Shown here one piece after another: positions 23,799 through 35,249 of a stretch of 64,000 nucleotides of DNA; the stretch's first letter is position 1; the number at the start of each line of letters is the position of its first letter. The position numbers were made by a program, and so were the translations under genes. Source of the DNA: Benincasa hispida (Eukaryota; Streptophyta; Magnoliopsida; Cucurbitales; Cucurbitaceae); the NCBI RefSeq assembly GCF_009727055.1, contig NC_052359.1, forward strand, positions 11,052,181 to 11,116,180. The letters are read 5' to 3'. The notes under the pieces are model-generated. The model made no database searches. It saw only the letters and a list, made by a program, of their open reading frames with translations, and was not told the origin of the DNA.

Positions 23799-24371
23799 AT
23801 AGAGATGTCCAAAAAACTCATAGGATCGAAGCCTCGCAGGACCAACTTCGAATGGGAGGGGGAATATCTAAATACACGGAAAATGGGGAAGGGAGTGGAG
23901 AATATTTTTTCTATTCGTAATTCGGGGCAGGGGAGGGGAAATATATTCCTGACTTCGCCCCACCCCAACTTTTGTATATAAATTATAAATTTATCGTGTA
24001 TATATATATATATTAATATTAATATTGTAGACTTTGTTAGGATAATTATGGAGGTTTTAATTATTTAAGTTTAAGACTTTATTACTTTAATTTAAGATAG
24101 AATGTTCTAATTGTTGAATTTTAATTTATAAAAATTATGAGAATTTATCATTTTAATTATAACTTTTTAAATTGAATGAGTATTATTGTTTTTATTACCA
24201 AAATTGATAATATTTTTTTAAATGAAAATTGTATTAGATATGTTTAAGAAAATGTTAAAAATATATATTTAATTGAAATTAAAAAAAAAATGATGGTAGG
24301 AAAATTTTTGGGAAGAGGAAATGGAAAGGGAGTAGGGAAGGCTTGCCTCACCCGGCCATGAATATCTCTAG
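23799..24371. mobile_element. Possible hAT-like non-autonomous element
   Basis: The left end reads TAGAGATGTCCA, and the right end in reverse complement reads TAGAGATATTCATGG. Both ends carry G-rich GGGGAAATGG-type sequence just inside (plus strand left, plus strand right near 24310-24345). The flanks CCTACAAA and GGTACAAT match at about five of eight bases, so the duplication is not convincing. Confidence 0.35.
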
Positions 24372-24770
24372 GTACAATAAAAGAATACACGACAATCGAA
24401 ACCACAAAACGCAACTCAAAATTCCTCACCATAGTGAAGTGTGACTCAATTATTCAAACCAATATTATTACATCAATGAACTATAAAGATCCTGAGCCAA
24501 TGAAACCTAACTATAAAAATGTTAGCCCACCTCTCCCAATTCTTTAGAGGTTCAAGAAGAAGAACCAAGATGAAATTTTTTACAAAGTTTTTTTAGATAT
24601 TTTTAACCAGCTTAACATCAATATCTCGTTAGTAGAAATCTCTTGAGGAAATTTTTAGCTATCTAACTTTTTATTAGACGAAATCTTAATGAAAAAACAC
24701 ATGTTAGAAGATTTCGAAACAATTTCATTGATTGAGAATTATGACATATTGTTAACAAGAAAAATGACAC

Positions 24771-25454
24771 CTATGAAGCACAGATACTTCATGTGAGACA
24801 AAAAATACGTATCTGACACGACGTATCTATTTCTACGCATACTTTTTTTTTTTAAAGAAAAAAGACAAGTAATTCATCTAATTTTTTCTATCTAAAACTA
24901 GGCAATCTATTTAAAAAGCTTACTACTCGAGTCCAAAATTAAAAGGAAAAAATAAATAAATAACCGACCAAACCCTAGACTAGAATTATCTAATCTCCAT
25001 CTTTACATTTGAGTCCCCACAAAGTCCACCAAAATATAAACCATTTGGATATCTTCAACAACAATGAAGAAGTTCTTCGTTTATCTTCGTACTTCTCCCT
25101 CTAATCTTCTTCTTCTTCTTTGCGATATGAATAACTTTTCTATTGCATTTTATTAACTATAGTACTTCAACATCTTAGATGTTACTTTTTTTTGTATTGT
25201 ATTTCAGTGTGTATTCTATTTTGTGCTATTGTTATTAACTTGTATGCTAAATTTATCTATATCCTAGATTTTTTTAAAGGCAAATAAAATGTATCGTCAA
25301 CATATCAGTATCCTTGTTTTTTACAAATATATATATTAAAAAAATATAATAAAAAATGGCACATCCTTAGAGGTATCCGTATCTTAGTTTTTTTAGAAAT
25401 TGATGAATCATCATATCCGTATCGTATAGTCGTATATGTGTCTGTGCTTCGTAG
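24771..25454. mobile_element. Non-autonomous terminal-inverted-repeat transposon with 8-bp duplication
   Basis: The left end is CTATGAAGCACAGATAC and the right end in reverse complement is CTACGAAGCACAGACAC, 15 of 17 identical. Perfect AATGACAC lies on both sides (24763-24770 and 25455-25462). The next base, C, also matches, so 9 bp cannot be excluded. An 8-bp duplication fits hAT and a 9-bp one fits Mutator-like elements. At 684 bp it has no transposase. Confidence 0.75.
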
Positions 25455-25935
25455 AATGACACCCAAACTACAAAACCTAACAATTCCTTACAAGGAAGAA
25501 ATGTTGGATGTGCATTTTGTGATTTAGGCATAAACATCAACTTAATGCCCCATCGATCTTAAAACATTTGGGAATTGTTGGTGAATTTAGGAAGTGATGT
25601 TTTAATTAGTAGGTAGGTTTCTAACTAGATTATTATCAAATTTGTGATAGAAATCTAAAAAAATATTCATTCAGTGAGAGTTGGGCAAATCGTTAAGAAA
25701 TCGTTAAGAAGATGGAAAAGAAAAAAAGAAAATTGTTTATTTTTTTAAAAAAATAGATTAAATTATAAAATTAGTCAGAATTTAGTTTTTTTTTGTTTGA
25801 TAAAGCTTTTTTTAAGTAATCTTTGTGGTAAATCACAAGGATCCCTTAAAAAAGGACCAATAGTATTTTTTCCACCTATTTTTCAAAATCTTAGGACTAA
25901 ATTTATTGTCAATTTTAAAATTACAATAAGCCCTA
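25455..25935. other. Intergenic DNA upstream of the RPAC1 gene
   Basis: AT-rich sequence without a supported gene. It presumably contains the distal promoter of the RPAC1 gene. Confidence 0.45.
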
Positions 25936-26275
25936 GCGAATTCTATTTCCCACGCTAGCGCTTAAACCCTCCCCTCCCGTCTAAAACCTTCTCAGCCGAG
26001 CTGTTGAGCGCCGCCGCCGCCGTCTTTCCCGAGTTTGCTTCTCCACCGCGCAGCTCTTCAGAGTTCTGATCTCAGGTATTCTCTCTGTTCGCAACTTTGT
26101 CCTACAAAGCTTGGTCTTGGAGCTCTCTCTTTCTAATTGTTGTTCTTATTCCGTTAGAAGCAAGTTTCTTACAGCCAGATTTGACCCTCATCTGTCTGAT
26201 TTTGTTCCCATCTCCTTTAAAGTTACGGCCGAGCCCAACGACCAAATTGTGCACACTCTGAGTCGAAGATTGATA
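25936..26275 (+). promoter_or_regulatory. Core promoter and 5' untranslated region of the RPAC1 gene
   Basis: The region is notably GC-richer than its surroundings and holds a GCCGCCGCCGCCG stretch near 26010, typical of plant 5' UTRs. A possible 5' UTR intron has a donor at 26076 (CTCAG|GTATTC) and an acceptor near 26174 (TTACAG). The transcription start is not determinable. Confidence 0.45.
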
Positions 26276-29200
26276 ATGTCCGGTAAAGATAAGAGTTTGC
26301 ATAATATGTCGGATTCGGAATCTGAACAAGAAGGTGTTGCCAAAGAAGGCATTGAATGGATTATGAACCTTCCAGACGTACCCATGAAGCTCCCACCACA
26401 TTTGGAATTGCAGAGAACTCGAGTCGAATGCAAAGCCGATGCTCCCATTCATGTACTCTTCTTTTCCATTTCACATAATTTGGTTATTCGAACTTTAAGA
26501 ATGCTTTTCAATTCATGTTAGAATAAATTTTGTATTGTTTTATTGCTCAAGCTAAGTAGAAGCTGGAGGAAATATCCTTTTTAGCATGTTTTCTGTAGTT
26601 GAATGTTAAATGTGAACCTATTAAATCACGTTTCATGCTTCTGGAGCGAATTTAATGGAATCTGTGTACTTTACTTGATTTTTATTCATTGTACGTGTAC
26701 TCGCATTATTTTATGGTGTAACAGGCTTACTTTAATTTTCTTCTCATGGTCCTTGTTGTAAACGTGGACTTCTGTAGACAGATACCATACAGTATTCTGG
26801 AGCATTTGCTTCGATGGGTGTTGATAATAGTTTGCGTCTGGATTATTTTCGCAACAACTTTAAAATTGAAGTTATTGATCTCAAAGAGGATGACATTGAG
26901 TTTGACATGATTGGCATTGATCCAGCACTTGCTAATGCATTTCGAAGAATCCTGATAGCCGAGGTAGGTAATCAACCACAATGAATTAAAACCATAAATA
27001 ATTGATTATTTTAGTGAGACTTTGCTGAGTTCTTGGCTTTTACTTCCTTATCACTACTTCTGGTGTTGTATTGTGTGTCATATATCACAACGCTTGAGAT
27101 TTAGCACAAGCTACAAGCTCTTAGCTTTCTTTGTTTCATCTGAAGCTTGTGCTTTGTAGGAAAAAGACGTATTCTTTCTATGACAATGTATGAATGTTTG
27201 GAGTCTGTGGCTTATGAAATGGTTATAAAAATTACGTTAGTTGTTGTCTATTGTTCAAAATTTGTAAGTTTGTTCATGTATTCAAATCTAATAAAATGGG
27301 GATATTGGTGGTAATGGCTTGGGATGTTTAAGGTTTGTCTTGTCAGACATGGCCCAGGGTGCAAGCTCACACTTTGGTTAAGAAGAAAAAGAAATTTGTG
27401 TTGTAATACCCTATTGTTTCTTTTACCACTTTAGCTCAAAGAGACACTATTGACGTGACAAACATTAAGAATGAGACAATCCTGCTAACCTGAATGATGA
27501 TGATAGATTTAACCAAGAAGGAATCAACTGATGGTAATTTAGACCCTTCTTCTTCAATCCCTTTCAGGTTTCAGCGTCCCTAGTATGATAGGGAGACATT
27601 AAAATTGGCTGATCTTTTCTCTCTTCTTCGAGACCAGCATGTCATCCCAAGGAGAAGGAATGTTAGTATTTGGTCCTTCGATCCTTATAGGGGTTTCTTT
27701 TGCCATTCTTTCTTCTTTTCCATATTTTGTCCTCCCCTTCTCCACCTCTTGTTGCCTCTTTTTTCTCTCTCTCCCAATGTTTTGTTTCCACAATGGTGCA
27801 CTCTATAAGGGCTATGAGGAGGACCTGTTTCATTTGTTTTGGGATTGCCAGTTTACTCACCACATTTGGAGTTGTTGGTCGAGAACTTGAGAATGTTTGG
27901 TGTCTGTTTGGTTTGGAATAGAGATGGCACCCAGGTGGAGGAGGTGCTTTCACGCTCTCCATTCAAGGAGCAGGGTAAAGTTTTGTTGCATGTTTGCTTT
28001 TTCGTTGTTTTGTAGGGGCATTTGGTGAGATGAACAATAGAATTTTTACAGAGGTGGAGAGATATGTGAGAGGAAGTTTGGGGGCTAGGTTTAATGCTTC
28101 TTTGTGGGCGTTGGTCACGGTGCCTCTTTCTAGTTATGAGCCTAGTCTTGTTTTTTGGATTGGAGTCCTTTTCTGTAGCTAAGGTCAAACTCTCATTTTT
28201 GGTTGGGGCTTGTCCTTTTTGTGTGGCCTTTTTATATTCTTTCATTTCTCTCAATGAAAGTGCAGTTTCTTGCCAATAAATAAAAAATAAATAGAGGTTG
28301 GAAATTAAAAAAGGTGAAAATTCATAGAAATGAGACTTTTATTTATTTACTTATATATTTTTATAAAATAATAATTATCATAGCATAGAGTATTTTTAGT
28401 GTTTTAGAGCATTCCTTGTGGTTAGGGATAGTTAATACTTAATAATGAATTGCATATATGTTCTTTTGTTTGCATTTGCTCATATTTGATCTTTTCCTAC
28501 GTTAACTATTGCATTATTTACATTGTTGCCATTATTGATTTCGGTTTGATCTGTATTTTTATGTAGGTTCCCACTATGGCTATTGAAAAAGTTCTTGTCG
28601 CCAACAATACATCAATAGTCCAAGATGAAGTGCTTGCCCATAGGTTAGGTCTCGTTCCAATTCATGTTGATCCAAGGCTTTTCGAGTACTCAGGTATTTC
28701 AGTGTATATATATAAAAATTTAATGTGCTTATGCATGTTGACGCTGAGAACTTCTAAATTCTTGTTGTCAGATACTTTATATTTGACTCTTATCCTTTAA
28801 CTAATTTCAAGGATATTTAACTAATAGCTTCCGTTTATAATTAGATAAAGACACACCAAATGAGAAGAATACCATTGTTTTTAGACTGCATGCTTGCTGT
28901 GAACGTGGAAAACAGCGTCTTACAGGTATTTTTCTAGTTTCTTTTGGAGTTCATGCTCTGTGCATACTTTTCTTAATCATTAACTTATTTCAGAACAATT
29001 TTCTTTTCTCATTACTAATGATGAATGTATAATTGGTGATTCAGTGACATCAAAAGCATTGACGTGGTTGCCAAATGGTAGTGAATTTCCTTTGGTGTCA
29101 GACAAATCAGTTTCAAACTCAAAACCCAAAACCTATACTTCTTTTAGTTGCAGCCAAGACACACTGCCAGAATTTTCCAACAATCCAATTGGTCCAAAGG

Positions 29201-32096
29201 ACAGTGATATTATACTTGCCAGACTTGGCCCGGGTCAGGTAACTGAACTCTAAATTTTATTTCTCATCTATTGAAAGATAGGGAAGCAGTGGTGTGCATG
29301 GGTAGATGACAGAAGCTGATGAGTTATGCTTAGAATAGCATGTTTTAAATTTGAAATTGTGATTTATGTGCTTGTAGTAAAAAAGTAGCACATTTACACC
29401 AAGTCATAGCAAGGAAAACAATATGATCAAAGAAGCTATCAAATGTGTTTTCCTTATCTTGAAAGAGGCGGCTGTAGAGCTCCCTCCGAGTTTTCCACAA
29501 AAAAGCCCAAATGGGATTCATCCAAAGGCTTCTTTTCCCCAAAGTGTAAGGGTGGTCATTGAGAGAATAGTTGAGAAGACGGTTGAAGTCTCTTGAAAAA
29601 AGCGCCAATTTGCTGCTGCAATAAGTTCTTTCGAGAATCTATTGGAAAACTGACAATTGATATATAAGTCATCTTGTGACTTATGGAAAGCTTTACAGAT
29701 GATGCGGCAATGGGGGTAGGGACATGTATGAACATGATGCTGCATTCTATCATGGATATTGATGGCAATGACATTGTGGCAAAGCTCTCAAAGGAATAAT
29801 TTGGCTTTCTTTTAAGTAATAATCAGTCCAAATCGCTTCATGTAGAGTGTGAATAGTTGCTGCCCAATTATTTTCTAGGTCTGCCAAGAAGGACTTTGTA
29901 GAAAAAGAGCTTTTTGTAGTCAACCTCTAAGCCCATTGGTCTCTTTAGTGTGTCAAGTGGGTATTATTCAGTGGGTTCATGATGCTGAGCCATTCCTTCA
30001 ATTCCTCATTGGAGAGATTTCGCCTCAAAATCAAATAGGAATTTGATGTAACTAATTTATAACTGGAGTTGATATCACTTCCAAAATAAGGGTTTTTATT
30101 TTATTTTAATAGATTTTTTATGCTATAGTTGATAAAGTTGTCTCTTGGAGCAAATGCTCCCCTCTCTTCCATCGATATAGCTATTCTTCCCTCCTCTCGA
30201 ATGAGAGGTTTTTTGTACATCTTCTGTTTGGGGGTTTCCCTCCATTTTGTAATTTCATGCCATCAATGAAATCGTTTCCTATCGTGAAAAAGATATCACT
30301 TTGAATGTGGTGCTTGTGCCTAATTATTTATGCTGCAAGTACCTTTGAATGTGGTGCTTATGCTATAAGGCTAATTGTTTCAGTTCATAATGGGATATTG
30401 TTGCTTCAAACATTTATAGGAAATTGAACTTGAAGCTCATGCTGTTAAAGGTATGGGTAAAACACACGCTAAGTGGTCCCCAGTGGCTACTGCTTGGTAC
30501 AGGATGCTTCCTGAGGTGAGTAAATATGTTACTGTGTTACTCAAAGATGCATCAATATTTTGAACTAATGAAACTTGTGATATTAGGTTGTACTCCTGGA
30601 GGAGATAAAAGATGAGCTAGCTGAAGAATTAAAAAAGAAGTGTCCCGTTAATGTATTTGACATTGAAGACATAGCTGGTTAGTTTCCTTCTTACATTTGC
30701 TATTAATTATGTACGTACTTGGAACATTATGATGGTGATGATTCCTAGATGGGAAGGTTTCCTTGAGAGTAAAGTTCTTGTCATGGATATAACTAATTTT
30801 CCTACTTTGGGAGTCTTGTTTATATCCTTGATGGAGCTATAAGCTTTGTAACCTTTCAAATATCAAAGGTGTGTTACAATGTAAGAGAAAAAGAGGGGTT
30901 GTCTACCTTTGCCTTTAGGCTGTTCTTTGGTTCTTTTGAAGAATAAATGTCTCTGTTTCTTATTAAAATGTAATTGGAAAAAAGAGTTAAGTTTTTGTCC
31001 TCTCTAGGTATGTTATATCCCTTGCACTTCTGATGAATAAATGAATAATTATTTGTTGTTTCTGATACTCAAAAGATGGATTCCAAAGTTGTTACATGCT
31101 GTTGGTCTCTTTTTGCTGAATTCAACTTGCATTTCCTTTTATGGACAATTTTTATTTTGTAGGTAAGAAAAGGGCGACTGTAGCACGCCCACGAGCTTGC
31201 ACATTGTGTAGAGAATGCATAAGAGGAGATGTCTGGGAGAAACGTGTCGCATTGCGTCGTGTGAAAGATCATTTCATTTGTAAGTAATGGCTGGTTCTAC
31301 CTTTGTTAAGATGCTTTTAGTGCCTTGGGAACTAGAACTTCTATAAAAAAAGAACTCTTAGGGAGTGTTTGGGGCAAGAGTTATCATCAAAATATAATAA
31401 CCACCTCTTGCTATAGTAAAAACAATTTTAAAACCTCCAATTAGTTACGGTCAACACTATTTTAAAATCCCCATTTGCTACAGTATTTATTATTTACTAC
31501 AGTTTTTACTATTTTATATTCATCATTTTTTTATTATTTGCTACAGTGTTTACTATTTCCTTCTCAAACTAAAATAGTTTACACCTCAAACACATACTAT
31601 TATAACCAAAACTAAAATAATCTACACCCCAAACACAAACTATTATAACCAAACTATAATAACCTAGGACTATAATAACTAACTCATTGCCCCAAACGTC
31701 CCCTTATAGATTACTTTCAAACATATTTAAGTCTTAGTAGGTAGTATTTTTGTCATGAAAAACTTCTTTTAGTTGTACCAAACATGCTCCCAAATAAACA
31801 TGAACTTAGTTATCTTTTTTTTTTTCCCCAATTATTATTATCTAGGGATTTGAATCTCGAACCTTTAGGTCGAAGATTTAGTCTTGGTCTATGCTCAAGT
31901 TGAATCTTAGTTATCCCAGTCATCTTTGTTTCAAGAAACCCGTTTTTAATTGAGATAAGGTTTTTATATTTTCATTCATTTCCTCTGTGCAGTTAAGATT
32001 GAATCAACAGGAGCTTTACCTCCCGAGGTGCTATTCACTGAAGCTGTAAAGATTTTGGAAGATAAGTGTGAACGTTTAATTGCGGAGCTGTCTTGA
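26276..32096 (+). CDS. RPAC1: DNA-directed RNA polymerases I and III subunit RPAC1 (AC40 type)
   Basis: Nine coding exons: 26276-26452, 26778-26963, 28567-28693, 28845-28925, 29045-29238, 30420-30515, 30587-30677, 31163-31279, 31993-32096. All introns are GT-AG and the phases join without a break, giving 390 residues, slightly above the usual 340-380 of the family. The product is the alpha-like subunit shared by Pol I and Pol III. It dimerises with the AC19-type subunit to nucleate assembly in the nucleus. The RNA_pol_L-type part starts in exon 2 ([35 protein letters not shown]), followed by the inserted domain in exons 3-6. The dimerisation fold resumes at the C-terminus ([15 protein letters not shown]). 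Residues C330, C333 and C336 form C-x2-C-x2-C, with CP at 306-307, a ferredoxin-like pattern. The start MSGKDK was chosen as it begins after the UTR-like region; the frame stays open upstream to 26111, so a longer N-terminus is possible. Confidence 0.93.
27590..28292 (+). mobile_element. LINE (non-LTR) 3' fragment in RPAC1 intron 2
   Basis: Around 27780-27890 the translation contains [14 protein letters not shown], the end of a zf-RVT-type motif that follows plant LINE reverse transcriptases. It is followed in broken frames by [10 protein letters not shown] near 28088-28115 and ends in an A-rich AATAAATAAAAAATAAATAG tail. The first two Cys of the zinc motif are lost. It is a 5'-truncated, decayed copy on the same strand as the gene. 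Confidence 0.6.
29345..29815 (-). mobile_element. LINE fragment in RPAC1 intron 5, antisense
   Basis: The minus-strand translations include a [17 protein letters not shown] segment and a later [19 protein letters not shown] segment. They resemble the C-terminal zinc and tail region of plant LINE ORF2 in two frames. It is a decayed fragment. Confidence 0.5.
30085..30300 (+). mobile_element. LINE-like 3' end in RPAC1 intron 5
   Basis: The sequence ends CCATTTTGTAATTTCATGCC, then ATCAATGAAAT and an A-containing stretch. This resembles the 3' untranslated ends of plant LINEs. No coding homology is visible, so it is tentative. Confidence 0.35.
31361..31703. mobile_element. Tourist-like MITE (PIF/Harbinger) in RPAC1 intron 8
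   Basis: The left end is GGGAGTGTTTGGGGCAAGAG and the right end in reverse complement is GGGGACGTTTGGGGCAATGA. The 3-bp duplication is TTA on both sides (31358-31360, 31704-31706), the target preference of PIF/Harbinger elements. The 343-bp interior is AT-rich and has no coding region. Confidence 0.8.
31816..31915 (-). repeat. tRNA-like (SINE-like) repeat in RPAC1 intron 8
   Basis: On the minus strand, AAGATTCAACTTGAGCATAG is followed about 30 bases later by AGGTTCGAGATTCAAATCC and then an ATAATAATAATT and A-rich tail. The two blocks sit like the A and B boxes of a tRNA-derived promoter. The copy is diverged. Confidence 0.4.
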
Positions 32097-32730
32097 TTCT
32101 TCTTGTCCAAAAGACACGGACCTGTATATTATTTCATTATATTTTTAGAGGTCACCAATTTTTGTAAAATATATGAGTTGAATAGTTGAGTTTTTCTTTT
32201 TGAATTGACAGTGGAATAGGATCACCAATGGATTACCAAAGGTATCTTGGACTATTCATATGTGTTTATTTGATGATGGATCTAACATAATTGAAGTTGA
32301 ATATAACTAACTTGAACTAATTTAGTACAGCTGTAGAAAGAGAAACTTGAGACCATTACAATCTGTCACTTAGAACATTTTTATTTTCTTTGGAGCTAAT
32401 GTGTGAAATTATACTGATGAAATGAAAGCATTGTGTATCTCTAAAGACTCTTAAGGTACTCTACTATCTTCTTTGCTTCTTTTTAGCTTTGATTAATATC
32501 AAGCTTTCTTCTTCCTTGCCTTTTCTGATGCTAAATGAATAATACTTTTAGTTGATCGTATCCCTGAATATTTTGTTTTATTTTCATTTAGACCTTAAAA
32601 AAAAAAAAAGATAATGTTTTTTTCCAGGTTTTAAGATAATATCAAAATTTATTTTTCAAGTTCAACAAGATTTATTTTTCCAGGTATTCATTGATAACAT
32701 TTACATTTTTTTATTACTAGGTAGTATATT
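32097..32730 (+). other. RPAC1 3' UTR and downstream intergenic DNA
   Basis: The first 100-150 bp after the stop probably form the 3' UTR; no unambiguous poly(A) signal can be fixed. No further gene is visible. Confidence 0.4.
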
Positions 32731-32732
32731 TG

Positions 32733-33325
32733 GTTTAAATCATATTTTAGTCCCTCTTGGATTTTGAATCTTGTTCTATTTTGGTCTTTAAACTTAAAAT
32801 ATATTCATTTCAGTCCATAAACTTTTAAGAAGTGTTTATTTTTTGTCCCTACAATTAAAATTATGTTAAACTTTTCAACATAAATGTGAGGGAGTTTGTA
32901 TTTTTTGGATGACTAGGCTCTAGATGTATTGAACAAGATGAAAGTGAAGTAAAATATCAATCAATATACACCAAAATATGAAATAGTCAAAATTTTAAAC
33001 AAAAAAATGTCTTTTAAATTTTTTTACATTGTCACCTTATTCAAAATTGAAAATTTAGATTTTTTAATATAGCTAACTTTGGTAGTCTAGTCATCTAAAA
33101 ATACAAATCACTTTGCCATTTTGTTAAAAAATTAACAAAATCTTAATATATTAGGGATTAAAATAAATATTTTTTAAAAGTTTAAGGATTAAAACGTTCA
33201 TTTTTTAAATTTTAGGAACCAAAATAAAATAATACTCAAAATTTAAGGACTAAAACGAACCTTTTAAAAAATTTAGGGATAAATAAAATATTATTCAAAG
33301 TTGAGGACCAAAATCAAATTTAAAC
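32733..33325. mobile_element. Foldback (Mutator-like) MITE with long inverted repeats
   Basis: The left arm starts GGTTTAAATCATATTTTAGT and continues as runs of 'TTAGTCCCT..AAATTT'. The right arm in reverse complement starts GTTTAAATTTGATTTTGGTC. Flanking TAGTATATTT and TATGATATTT match at eight of ten bases, compatible with a 9-10 bp duplication. No coding region. Confidence 0.55.
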
Positions 33326-33329
33326 TATG

Positions 33330-34105
33330 ATATTTTTATTGTAGTTTAGGTCTTTGTTTTTAGTTTTATATATTTTTAAATTTATGTTTGTTTCCTCTTA
33401 AATTTCTAATTATATTTTCATATTTTTAAAAAAATTATTGAAGTCTTCGCTAAAGTCTAAAAACAAATTTGGTTTATGGTAATTTACAAAGAGCAAATAG
33501 TTATCTATCGTGGAGTGCACTTTCACTAAGTTACCTAATGTCATGTTTAAGGGTCACTGACATGTGATTCTTCAATTTGTGCTGCTATCAAATTCGATTT
33601 TAGTCTTTAATTTCCTTCTCAAGTTGCCATTTTAGTGATATATATATGAGAGTAGTCAATAGCCCATTATTAGCTCGAACTCTCTTCACATTCAGAAATG
33701 AAAATGAAGAAACTAATAATATTCAAACGTTATATTACAAATTTAATTTATCAAAGTATTGATGTATTATTTATCAAATTGATTTTTATGTGTAATAGGG
33801 ACTATAAACTTTCAATTTAATGTCTAGTAGATTTATGTTTTTTTTTTTTTTTAAAAAAAAAGCGTTGAATAGGTTAAGTACATATTTGACCTAAAATTGA
33901 AATTTTAGGTGCATATTGGATACGAAATTGAAAGTTTCGAGGACCTATTAGATATTCTTTTAAAGTTCAAGAACCAAATTCACAAGCTTGGAAGATTAAG
34001 AACTTATTAGACACATTCTAAAAATCATGGACCAAATATACACAAACTTAAAAGTTTATATTTGTAATTTAACATGGACGGAATACCCATTTGGGCATTA
34101 CGAGT
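33330..34105. other. AT-rich intergenic DNA with foldback remnants
   Basis: A T run followed by an A run lies at 33838-33861. Between about 33880 and 34085 are words of the type 'GGACCTATTAGA' and 'GGACCAAATATAC' on both strands, resembling the arms of the foldback elements at 32733 and 36323. No gene is visible. Confidence 0.4.
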
Positions 34106-34109
34106 TCTA

Positions 34110-34250
34110 GATTTCAAATACCACATAAGATAACACATGGGGTTTCTCTCAAACCAATTGGCTATGAGGGTCATAATGAATGTATCTTATAAGGATCATG
34201 AATTCTTCTCATTTTTCCAATGTGAGATCTTCAATATGCTCTCTAAAGAT
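34110..34250. repeat. Dispersed plant repeat fragment
   Basis: The words CTCAAACCAATTGGCTATGA and CCAATGTGAGATCTTCAATA occur at the spacing of a widespread repeat in plant intergenic DNA. A related fragment is at 53560-53725. Boundaries and class are unclear. Confidence 0.35.
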
Positions 34251-34271
34251 GGTTCATCTCTGGATTCATCA

Positions 34272-34360
34272 TTTTTAAGTTCAACAATATGTGGGGCGAG
34301 AAATTCAAACCTCTAACCTCTTAATCGAAAGTACACGCTTTATGCCAACATAAGTGGGCA
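34272..34360 (-). repeat. tRNA-like (SINE-like) repeat, best copy
   Basis: On the minus strand, CCCACTTATGTTGGCATAAA is followed by TACTTTCGATTAAGAGG and AGAGGTTTGAATTTC, then CCCCACATATTGTTGAACTT and an A-rich tail. The A- and B-box-like blocks are about 40 nt apart, as in a tRNA gene. Several relatives lie in this window. Confidence 0.45.
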
Positions 34361-34699
34361 TGCTGAGAAATGAGAATCTCATACAACGAAAAGATAAAGA
34401 GACTTAACAATTATTATAAAATATATTAGTTATTCCACTCATTGTCAATTGGTTTGAGTTGAAACCTTGTGTTTATTTAATAGGAATTACTTCAAGAGTG
34501 TACATGATTCATACGACTCACACAATTCAAAGTTAAAATGATCAAGCTTCATTTCAAAATCATTTCAATTCTAAAAAATACTTAAGGTAGTTTTCAAAAA
34601 TTGGCTTGGATTTTTAAAACATTCATAAAAATGTGGACAAAAATAGGAACTAGGTGAAAATAAGTATTTATAGGCACAATTTTCAAAGGGAAAAAACAA

Positions 34700-35245
34700 A
34701 ACACTAAGACCTCATATGATAACTATTTTAGTTTTAAAAATTAAGCTTATTTTCTCTCAAAATCTTATCTGGTTTTCCTTTCTTAAGTAAAAGAGTTGAA
34801 TTCTTAGCCAAATTCTAGAAAAAAAAAAAATAGTTTTCAAAACTTAGCTTGGTTTTTTAAGACATTGGGAGAAAAGTAGATAAAAAGACAAGAAATTTAG
34901 AGGTGAAAAAAGTATTCATAAGCTTAATTTTCAAAAAGTAAAAAATAGAAAACTAAATAATTACCTAACGGAGCCTAACCATTTGGCTTTTGTTTTTAGT
35001 TTTTGAAAATTAAGTTTATCAATATCTCTTTCACCTCTAAATTTATTGCTTTTTAGTTACTTTTTACCAATATCCTAAAAAACAGGTTAAGTCTTGAAGA
35101 CTAAAAAAAGTAGTTTTTCAAAAACTTATTTTTGTTTTTAAATTTGGCTAATAATTCAAATCTTTTACATAAAAAATAAAGAGAAAATAAGTCAAATTTT
35201 TAAAAATTAAAAGCTAAATGATTATCAAATGGAGCTTATATTTGA
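34700..35245. mobile_element. Pair of adjacent related MITEs
   Basis: One unit spans about 34708-34976 (ends ACCTCATATGATAACTATTT and, reversed, AGGCTCCGTTAGGTAATTAT). The other spans about 34978-35240 (ends ACCATTTGGCTTTTGTTTTT and, reversed, AAGCTCCATTTGATAATCAT). Both contain the inner words GAAAATTAAGCTTAT and CACCTCTAAAT. Exact ends and duplications are not determined. A further related fragment is at about 39230-39420. Confidence 0.45.
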
Positions 35246-35249
35246 CATA

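Noticed and set aside
26102..26452. Minus-strand frames opposite RPAC1 exon 1
   Set aside because: They are antisense shadows of a coding exon and the 5' UTR, with no domain of their own.
27639..28279. Cluster of overlapping open frames in RPAC1 intron 2
   Set aside because: The only homology is to a decayed LINE tail. The rest are shadows.
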